Below, one piece after another: positions 56,640 through 64,000 of a stretch of DNA of 64,000 nucleotides. Positions within the stretch are counted from its first letter, which is position 1. Each line of letters starts with the position of its first letter. The stretch is from Adiantum capillus-veneris (taxonomy: Eukaryota; Streptophyta; Polypodiopsida; Polypodiales; Pteridaceae). A program made the translations under genes and the position numbers. Below the pieces are notes generated by a model, which was not told the origin of the DNA, made no database searches, and saw only the letters and a list, made by a program, of their open reading frames with translations. The stretch spans positions 65,428,496 to 65,492,495 of the forward strand of contig CM043970.1 in assembly GCA_014529385.2 (NCBI GenBank), written 5' to 3'.

Positions 56640-56655
56640 CCTTCAAGTGGGAGTT
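56640..56655 (+). promoter_or_regulatory. Copia-2 polypurine tract
   Basis: Purine-rich CTTCAAGTGGGAGTT stretch immediately before the 3' LTR. It resembles the corresponding site of Copia-4 (GGCCTTTAAGTGAGAGGT). Confidence 0.75.
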
Positions 56656-56853
56656 TGCTGGGATTCAGGCCAACTGGCCGGACATCCCACTTACTACTAA
56701 CCCATCTACTAACTAAACCCATGTATACACTTATTCTTTAATACAACAGAATAAGGAGTTGCGATAGGATAATGTTGTTGTGCACTCCACCCAACAGTAG
56801 GTCTCTCTCTGCTCTTGCACTTGCACTCGCACACGCTTCCAACGGCACCTTCA
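56656..56853 (+). repeat. Copia-2 3' LTR
   Basis: 198-bp partner of 26797-26996 with about 21 differences and a 2-bp indel. It is followed by the target duplication ATTGG (56854-56858). Confidence 0.95.
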
Positions 56854-57178
56854 ATTGGCTTCATCTAATCAATCTAGACTTTATGACAAAAGTAGCTGAG
56901 AGGCTTAATGATGTGCGTAGAGGGGTAGGTCACAATTAAGGAAGAATTCTTGTGATAGACAAAACAACCCACTTGTAGCTAGGAAATTGCACCTCTTGCA
57001 AATAAAGGCCCAACCGTGCTAAAAGTTTATCCTCACTCTCCTAAAGTAGCCTCTGCTTATCCCTTGCACTTCTTGTACAAATTTTGACAATGAGCAGTAT
57101 AATATCCCCTCAGCAATGCTTTGTTGGTGTTGCGTGCTTGCAGGTAGTGGTATAGTCATGGAGAGTTGTACACATTTT

Positions 57179-57642
57179 CAAGGCTTTTTAACCTTGATTG
57201 TGTAATAGCCTTTTTTGAAACGCCAAAAAAAGAAGGCAGCCACTTGGCATGGAGGGATTGCCTTCTATTGACCTTCAAGATGAGAACAAGGAAAAAAGAG
57301 CAGTGCAAAGGCAGGGGCTTGCATGCAACTCTGGGCAGTTTGTGTGATGTGTGTGACTCTCGGCCTATTGTCTCCTCATTTTGCTGTTTCTTCACTTCTT
57401 GTTGAAATTTCAAGGCTTTTTAACCTTGATTGTGTAATAGCCTTTTTTGAAACGCCAAAAAAAGAAGGCAGCCACTTGGCATGGAGGGATTGCCTTCTAT
57501 TGACCTTCAAGATGAGAACAAGGAAAAAAGAGCAGTGCAAAGGCAGGGGCTTGCATGCAACTCTGGGCAGTTCGTGTGATGTGTGTGACTCTCGGCCTAT
57601 TGTCTCCTCATTTTGCTGTTTCTTCACTTCTTGTTGAAATTT
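57179..57642 (+). repeat. 232-bp tandem duplication, nearly identical copies
   Basis: Copies 57179-57410 and 57411-57642 start CAAGGCTTTTTAACCTTGAT and end with TTCTTGTTGAAATTT. I see one clear difference (GTTTGTG versus GTTCGTG). It keeps matching open frames on both strands, but none looks like a known protein. Confidence 0.95.
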
Positions 57643-58427
57643 GAGTATGCAATTAAGAAAGAATCAGGGATAGAAGAAGAGGAGCTAGCAACATTTTAAT
57701 TGTGTTCATCAATGGTAAGGCCTTCATACCCGAGATCTTCTTCTTCTCCTCGACCGTTGGCATATTCTCCCAGGGTTCAAGTGAATCTAGTAGAGTTCAA
57801 AAGACATTCTTAGATGCGTGTTTCTTTCCCTTCTCCTTAGCTCTCCAAAAACTTGCAATCATTAGGATATGGCCAGTTAATAAGGCTCTGCTTCTCCAAA
57901 AGCCTCACTGTAGGAGTAACTGGACCACCAAATATTTGATTCTAGAAGATAGTCTACTTACATTTGCAGTGAAAGGGAACATTGTCCTTCTCGATCAAGA
58001 TTTTACAAAATCCATCATAAGACAAGGGCATACCATTGCTCTTCTTCTTGCACCTTGGTACTTACTTTGGTAAACGTTACTAGTGCTTCAATCACCAAGG
58101 ATTTTTCTTTACCAGGAATTCTTTCATGTGTTACCACAATACTAGAGAATTTTGAACGCAGCTAATCTGGTTCTAGCTTAGTGAATTCCATGAACTTAGT
58201 AACGATTCCTGTTGATACCATGTGTGGCTCACTGCTACTTACGTGAACTACAAGTATGCTATTTTGTTTCCTGACGTTGAATGTTGTTTTTGCGTAGGGT
58301 GATCTGACATGCATGCATATGCAATGAGTATGTAGTTATGACTCCAGCAAGGCCATCCTCCCTTTTGCTTACTACTTGCTATCATGTCAACATATTTAAG
58401 GCTGCGGATTGACTCCTTGACAATGCA
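57643..58427. other. No recognised gene
   Basis: One 123-codon open frame (57702-58073) has no recognisable motif and AT-rich, random-looking codons. Part of this interval may be intron or upstream sequence of the MAP65 fragment that follows. Confidence 0.4.
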
Positions 58428-58621
58428 TATGGGATGAAGCTGGAGAAAGAAATGGGGAGAGGGACAAGATGTTGTTTCAACTTGAACATGAATGCCTCAA
58501 TATATATCAAAAGAAAGTTGACCAAGCAAGCCATTTCAGGGCTCGTCTACATCAAGCAATTGTAGATGCTAAAGCAAAAATTGATTTGCGTATTTTGGCA
58601 CTAGGTGAACGTGGGATCGTT
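58428..58621 (+). pseudogene. MAP65/ASE1 microtubule-bundling protein, one exon
   Basis: The frame reads IWDEAGERNGERDKMLFQLE, then HECLNIYQKKVDQASHFRAR and LHQAIVDAKAKIDLRILALG. This matches the N-terminal conserved region of plant 65-kDa microtubule-associated proteins (IWDEIGE..ERDKML.LEQECL..Y..KV). MAP65 bundles antiparallel microtubules in the phragmoplast. A GTAAGG splice donor at 58622 follows the conserved LGERG. Upstream, the frame has a stop just before IWDE and no obvious acceptor. No further MAP65 exon is recognisable on either side. It is probably a gene fragment, although a real gene with very long introns cannot be excluded. Confidence 0.75.
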
Positions 58622-58920
58622 GTAAGGAAAAGAGAATTCTCCTTTATGATTATTCTGCAGAGATGCTTTGCATTGGGATACCTCATTTTTATCTTTGTGC
58701 TACTATTTAGAATGAGAATTTTGTGGTTATGTTGCAAGGTGTGAATGTTTTAAAAGGTCTAGACATAGCACAAGTTGCTCTAGCTTAAGAGTGATATTCA
58801 AAAGCTTCCAATAAAGCAATTGTGCCTTTGTCAATGAGGCTATTATATTCATACGTGCACTCCTTTTCACATAAATTGTAGATACTTGGATCTTGTACCA
58901 CATTGTAAAATAGTATGACC

Positions 58921-59256
58921 TTGAGAGTAAGATCGCAGGGTATTCTGACAAAATATTGTGTCAATGCACAAGAAAACAAATATCTGTGGATGCAAAGTGA
59001 AGGCCTCGGTCCAGATGAAATCACTAACATGTGCATCTTGAAGGCATGTGGATCTATGCAGGATGGTAATATGGGCTTAAAAATTCACTTTAATATTGTT
59101 AGTCTAGGGTTGTTTCAAAAAAACTTCGTGATTGGCAATGCCTTGGTCAATATGTATGCTAATTGTGGTGTACTTCAGAGAGCACAAAAGGTGCTTGAGG
59201 AGCTTCCTATTTGGAATGTCATCTCTTGGAGTGCATTGATTGCAGGATATGCATAA
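58921..59256 (+). pseudogene. Pentatricopeptide repeat (PPR) protein fragment
   Basis: The frame contains PDEITNMCILKACGSMQDG, GLFQKNFVIGNALVNMYANC and WNVISWSALIAGYA, classic PLS-type PPR repeats (LKAC, V.NALV.MYA.CG, R.V.SW.A.I.GYA). Such proteins bind organellar RNA and are numerous in land plants. Only about two and a half repeats remain. The frame stops at 59256, exactly where sequence of a minus-strand Copia-1 leader begins. The fragment starts near 58985; upstream residues do not fit a PPR. Confidence 0.85.
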
Positions 59257-59683
59257 CAATACTGCCTGTAGTGGAAATGGAGGCCGAAATAAGCTCGAAT
59301 AAAAAATTTGAGCAGACTAAGCTCTTCAAGCTCACCCAAAATTTTTGTCGACCTACAAACACTCGCCAAAGCTCACAGAAATTGAAGAAAGTGAGCAGGC
59401 GTGTGTTGTAGCTATTGGCGACTAAGCACGGGAGGATGCAACCTACTTTGATACCAATTGTTGGAATTAGGGTTGCAGGAAAACACACACAACTTGGAGA
59501 AGACGAAGGAAGCTCTAGGAACACAATAGAGAGTGTATTACTTAGTGTGCAATGGAAAGATAGATAGCCCTAGAGTGATGGGCGTATATACAATGCACGG
59601 GGGAAAAACCTCTAGTGAGGGAAAAATGGCATGGTTGTCCTAAGTGTGTTCACACACATCACTACCACATGTATATGGTAACA
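59257..59683 (-). mobile_element. Copia-1 family remnant: LTR plus leader, minus strand
   Basis: A 225-bp LTR at 59459-59683 (plus-strand reading TGTTGGAATTAGGG to TATGGTAACA) is the reverse complement of the Copia-1 LTR with moderate divergence. To its left, 59440-59458 is the tRNA-Met primer site on the minus strand, and 59257-59439 matches the Copia-1 leader in reverse. The rest of the element is missing at the junction with the PPR fragment. Confidence 0.92.
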
Positions 59684-59828
59684 TGAACTCTTTAACACTT
59701 GATCACAAATATTACGAGATAAAGAGATAGGCAAAGAGGGAAATACTCTTCAAAAGATAGTCCAAAAGGTTTATCATATGTATATTTACTTGCCTATATA
59801 TGTGCACCCAATTGTGTGTGTGTGTGTG

Positions 59829-59861
<33 letters not shown>

Positions 59862-61620
59862 CTCTATGTGTAAGTGAGCGAGGTTTGAACACTCCAAAAG
59901 GGTTTACCATTTGTGTGCTTTCTTATGTGTGTAGAAGATGGTAAGTTTATTCTACTATTTTATTGGTAAACATACAATTAAAGCTTATCATTACAAATAA
60001 TTACTACCATAATTTAGTAGTATTCATTCTCTTTTAACTTTTTGAATATTGATTCATTTGGTGCCATTCCCTCAATGTATGGTTCTTGGGTGATGATAAG
60101 GACAATACGGGTAGCTATAGAGGGAGAGGGAATTTTGGGAGTGGAGTGAGTAGTGGGAATAATTGCATGGATGTCACCTCGCTCTTCTCTCCCCACTATC
60201 CAAAGCATTTTTATGATGCATGAGATATGCCACACCATGTATTGGATTTTTAAGTTAATTGCCATAGTTTGACTAGAGTGGGATTGGCTAAGTTGATTGG
60301 GGATGTGATCCATGGGTAGTATGTATGTGTGGCCTTGTGTCTTGTCCGCAATAGGAAACATACAAATATTTGGGGACACTAGGCCATCATAGGGGTCCTA
60401 GTGTCCACCGATTATCACATTTTCTAGTACATGACATGCAAGTTTACAAGAAGGACAATTGCTCAAGAATTCTCTACCGACCTCCATTGCCTAGCCCTTT
60501 TAAAAACCATTTCTACAAAGGCATTGATTAGTCGCTTGATGCCATGGGCAACATCCATTGAATATTATATTCTTAATTTGTGAGAGAATTACCTTAGAAG
60601 GCAATATTAAAGGCTTAGGATGGAATATGGTTCATGCCATAACTAGGGATCTCTCTTAGGTACGTAGGGGATGATGTGAAACAGTGTCACCATAAGGCCA
60701 AACATTTGATCTAGTCCTGCTTTAAGTCGGTGGCATGTACATCTACACTCCTATATGATATGAACACATATTTTTATGGAATTTTAAAGGCTTAAGGGAT
60801 GGACCAAAGGCCCATGTAAACATACATTGATCCCATAGCATTTAAAATTAAGTCCAAAAAGGAAAAGGCCAAAAATTTCCTTGAGCTTCCTTTTGTCTAG
60901 GCAGGGGTTGACATATCAAATACAAATAAAGGGAGAGTTGACCTTCTTACATCTTGAAAGAAAAACCTTCAACCAGTGATTCCAATACATACCTAAATTA
61001 ATTATAAATAAGGGATTTAGCACTTGGGATACATGTTTAGGTAAAGGCTTGTCTAGATCTATGGTCTAGCTAGCTAGAGGGTTGAGTTAGGTAAAGGGGC
61101 TAGGTGGGCATTAGCAGTATAGTATCTTCTTAAAGTGTACATAAGGGATGAGATTTGCTAATGTGAAGCTTGTTGTGATGCAAAGATGGTAGCTCTTGGA
61201 GGAAGTTAAGGGTTCTACCTCCACTTTCCCTCTTTTTTGGCTTCTTCCTTTAGAGCTTTGCTCCTTGGCAAGGGCAATTATTTTTTACTAAGGAATCCAC
61301 ATCTAAGAGATTGTCAAATGAGGGTGGTTGGTTATATAGAATTAGGTGTTTGTTTGCCCTTGAAGTTTATTTTGATAGTAGATGAGGTGCATGAGACAAT
61401 ACTTAATAATAGAGTATTGCACTTCTGTTTGCAACCCAGTTAAGGAAAAATCCTTGAAAAAGAGAGTGGATATCTTTAAAGATGAGGCAGAGAAGAAGAC
61501 AAGTAGTTGTTACATCATTAGTAGGGAAATGGAATGCTCTATTGGAGGCATGCTATCACCAGATAGTGGCATCCATGGTTTCATAACATCGTTGTATGGC
61601 CACATTGGCCTTGCATATGC
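59684..61620. other. No recognised gene; (TG)n(AG)n tract
   Basis: Contains a compound microsatellite at about 59813-59860. A 121-codon minus-strand frame (60379-60014) and two short plus frames (61237-61443, 61382-61627) show no motif. The latter contain KKRVDIFKDEAEKKTSSCYI, which looks codon-like but is unassigned. Confidence 0.45.
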
Positions 61621-61862
61621 ATCTTAGTCCATTTTCAATCTTTTGGCCCCATTTTGGTATAGTTGTTCCCTTTTTGGTCCTTTCCCTATTTTGAAAATTT
61701 CTAGGCCACTACCAAAAATATAGGTGGCCCTTCCCCCTCATTGTCATTTATCCACTTGTATGAGCATCTTATCGATTGTTAACTTGGATCATTCTCTCTT
61801 GATCTCACTCTGTTTCGTCTATGTCTCTCTCATTTGTGATGTTGCTCACCTCATTCCTTCAT

Positions 61863-61880
61863 GCTATTAGAGCATCAAAG
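61863..61880 (+). promoter_or_regulatory. Diverged copia primer-site-like sequence
   Basis: TGCTATTAGAGCATC follows CCTCATTCCTTCA, the same arrangement (LTR ending in TTCA, then TGGTAT.AGAGC) as in Copia-2 and Copia-4. It probably marks the leader start of the copia relic to the right. The LTR to its left is not delimited. Confidence 0.45.
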
Positions 61881-62489
61881 ACTAAGTTTGCATAGAGATC
61901 CCCAGTTAGGTGGTTTTTTATCTTTATTCTTCTTTGAGAGACGTTTTAGGAATCAAGTTTTTACCTCACATTATTAACACTTTACAAGTGAGAAGACTTG
62001 CATTGATATTTGATGATGGTGAGCCTCAAGAGGTTGGAGCCCAAGTTTTATCTTCCGAGAGCCATAGTTGTTTTTGTTAAGCATTAAGAGGCTGCAACCC
62101 AAGCTATGGCTCCTACCCTTCCTTGTTTGTGTTTCCATATGGCAGCCTAAGTGACCACCCTTGCAATAAGCTATGGCCAAGTGGTAGTACATGATTTCTT
62201 CTCGCAACACACACATACATCAATAATCAACCGTTTTTTCGCATGACTCCATCAAAATGTCATCTTCTCCTACACTTGCACTTCACAAGCTCTTTTGTAA
62301 GATTCATTATTTGAGAATTTCCATACTCTCAAAATACCCTTTCCCTCTTATGAACAATTTGTCTCTCTCTTAAATTGCAAATGTTTGACTAAAACAGAAT
62401 AAGAAAAATAATGTTCTCGTAGCCTAGAAAAAGGAAAATAATAAGGGTACATAGAAATTTTCAAAAGAAACTAAAGCCAATAAATCTGC

Positions 62490-63120
62490 CATCATTAAAG
62501 GCTTCAAAGAACCTTTCCATTGCACATTTTGTGGAAAGAATAGTCATCTTGAATATACATTTTTTGTTAAATGAGACCTCTCTAAGAAGTTAATGGCTGC
62601 AAATAAATCCATGTCTAAGGGATTTAACGAAAAGAAGGTAAAAATAAGTCCAAAAAATAAGCAACTACAAAGGTTGCATACATTGCATGTACCTCGCCCT
62701 CTTCTATCTCTCCCCCCTAGTGAGGACTCTTTTATAGTGATTGCAGACAGTGGGGCATCCCCTCATATGTCTCCCACTTCTCATAACATGGAAAGGCATT
62801 TGATTGTTTCTTCATTGGTTCACATTGGCAACGATTCTACCATGCATGTGGTTGAAGCTGGAAACATCTCTCTTGAAAATGTGTCTTGCATGATGTCCTA
62901 CATGTACCTAAGCTTTCAAGGAACCTCTTTTTCATCTCATAAGAAGGTTCTAAAGGTCTAGGGGTCAACTTGGATGATGAAGTGACTAGTAAAGGAATCT
63001 CTCTATGTGGCTCATGGCTATCAATAGGGTGACTTGTATCGTATGTAATCTTTCTCTTCTAGTTTGCAACTACAAGAGACACATTTTCATCGTATGTAAT
63101 CTTTCCAAAAACAAGTACAA
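62490..63120 (+). pseudogene. Copia gag-protease relic
   Basis: Near 62526 the frame reads CTFCGKNSHLEYTF, a CCHC knuckle whose last cysteine is phenylalanine. After a TGA it continues KKLMAANKSMSKGFNEKKVK. A protease site ADSGASPHMSPTSHN lies near 62745, then SSLVHIGNDSTMHVVEAGNI. After a frameshift near 62885, HDVLHVPKLSRNLFFI follows, the end of the copia protease. The order and motifs are those of Ty1/copia. No integrase or RT follows before the simple repeats. It is distinct in sequence from Copia-1, Copia-2 and Copia-4. Confidence 0.82.
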
Positions 63121-63371
63121 GAAATCAAGTAGTGTTTTCAATTCTGAGTAGCATTGAAGCTTAAAAACCATAGCTCTAAACAATTCTAAACATAGTGCTA
63201 GTAGTAAAATAAATCAAACTGCTAGTGTTTCTTCAGATTTTACTGTAGCGCTACATAGAGAGAGAAGAGACAAGGTCAGCGTGTTTTTTCTCTTGCATTG
63301 GATAGAGTAGTAGAGAAGGTGGAAAGTATTGTGCATGCATACACATGCACATACAATTTTTGGGAGATAGA

Positions 63372-63494
63372 TAGATTTTATTATCGTCCTCGGAGGTCAA
63401 ATATGACCTATGGGACCAAAGTTACATGTGATGTAGTATGTGTATGGCTGATGAGTGACTCTCGATGCTCCAAAATTGTAGTGATGAGAGTCGC

Positions 63495-63498
<4 letters not shown>
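63372..63498 (-). mobile_element. Second copy of the LINE 3' end (5'-truncated)
   Basis: About 127 bp nearly identical to 1729-1855: it contains GATTTTATTATCGTCCTCGG and ATGACCTATGGGACCAAAGT. On the minus strand it ends AATAAAATC followed by TATCTATCTCCC, while the other copy is followed by (TC)n. The left boundary in LINE orientation is an (AG)n array. It fits a severely 5'-truncated LINE insertion. Confidence 0.85.

Positions 63499-63560
<62 letters not shown>
63499..63560. repeat. (GA)n microsatellite
   Basis: Uninterrupted GA array of about 62 bp adjoining the truncated LINE 3' end. Confidence 0.96.
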
Positions 63561-63563
<3 letters not shown>

Positions 63564-64000
63564 TACTTACCTCTCTCACGTCACTCACACTCTCTCAACA
63601 AGAGAATGAGCAAGAGAGAGTTTTCAACATTTCAAGAGGTGCGTTTATGATACACACACACAATAGCAATTATCTCGGCATCGACGTCCTTTTGGATTGC
63701 TGCATCAGTGACAAATCTCTAAGCATTATCTAATCGGCATTGGCCACTATGGAATAACAAAATAGCACATTGACTTTCTTAATGTTTGGCATTGAAAACA
63801 CACTTACATCTGACAATAGAAGTCTTCTGACATCAATACATAGCCTTTTGGCATCATAGGTATTCAACATTCAACATCAACTTTGGTGGCATCAAGTACA
63901 AGCTCTCAAAGAGATGCTCTTTGGAATCGTAGAGAGTGAGACAAAGAGAAAGTTTGTCAACAGGTTACAGATTTTTGCATTTTGCAATGTGAAAAGGGTA
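63561..64000. other. Right end of window, no gene recognised
   Basis: AT-rich sequence with several TGGCATC-type short repeats (TTTTGGCATC, GGTGGCATC, GACATC). No open frame of note and no element boundary. Confidence 0.5.

Larger units (their letters stand above)
26797..56853 (+). mobile_element. Copia-2: Ty1/copia retrotransposon split by a gypsy element
   Basis: Outer element of nest 2. It has TG...CA LTRs (26797-26996 and 56656-56853), an exact 5-bp target duplication ATTGG (26792-26796 and 56854-56858), a tRNA-Met primer site and a purine tract. The polyprotein runs from 28130 to the gypsy insertion at 31528 and resumes at 55979, ending at 56586. The LTRs differ at about 21 of 198 positions by eye (about 10.6%), making this the oldest of the three nested elements. 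Its gag and protease resemble those of Copia-4, so the two belong to related lineages. Confidence 0.95.

Noticed and set aside
57702-58073. 123-codon open frame
   Set aside because: No motif, no codon pattern or neighbouring exon supports it; length is within chance expectation for this AT-rich region.
60014-60379. 121-codon minus-strand open frame
   Set aside because: No recognisable domain and no element context; kept only as part of an unassigned interval.

Overview
The window looks like nuclear DNA of a land plant with a large, repeat-rich genome. The grounds are LTR retrotransposons of plant type (Ty1/copia primed by initiator tRNA-Met, Ty3/gypsy with a tRNA-Asp-type primer site and a Tat/Athila-like RT signature), a plant-type LINE, long (AG)n and (AC)n microsatellites, and fragments of a PPR gene and of MAP65. 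I lean towards a fern or other seed-free plant, but the sequence does not prove it. No complete intact host gene, rRNA, tRNA or CRISPR array was seen.

Nest 1 (about 1.66-16.5 kb). A minus-strand LINE was split by a plus-strand Ty1/copia element, Copia-1 (2580-13403, target duplication CTCAA). Copia-1 was itself split by a minus-strand LTR element with no recognisable coding capacity (5198-10955, target duplication ACGAA/ATGAA). LTR differences counted by eye are about 6% for the outer and 4.7% for the inner element, which fits the order of insertion.

Middle region (about 16.5-26.8 kb). Microsatellites and local duplications are followed by two decayed minus-strand coding regions. One (24955-22530) is an intron-containing gene of a family I cannot name, with a conserved GMEKSHYQAR / TRHGGG block. 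The other (20577 to about 19390) joins a very divergent histone H3-like fold to exons ending in a Ulp1/C48-protease-like segment. Three hairpins sharing the arm TGTCTCCCTTG lie just upstream of the H3-like frame. Together these may be parts of one undescribed DNA transposon.

Nest 2 (26.8-56.9 kb). Copia-2 (26797-56853, duplication ATTGG) was split by a very large Ty3/gypsy element (31529-55973, duplication ATAGC/GTAGC). That element was split by a short non-autonomous copia, Copia-4 (38416-42156, duplication CGTGT). LTR differences are about 10.6%, 4.2% and 2.6%, again outermost to innermost. The gypsy element has an extra ORF before gag, an apparent second retropepsin-like domain after integrase, a long coiled-coil ORF region after pol, and a 24-bp perfect palindrome repeated on both sides of the coding region at roughly 280-bp spacing.

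Right flank (56.9-64 kb). This holds a 232-bp tandem duplication, an exon of MAP65, a PPR fragment that ends at a minus-strand Copia-1-family remnant, a decayed copia gag-protease relic, and a second copy of the LINE 3' end. Nearly every internal stop in the retroelements is explained by a C-to-T or G-to-A change, as expected for methylated, silenced repeats.
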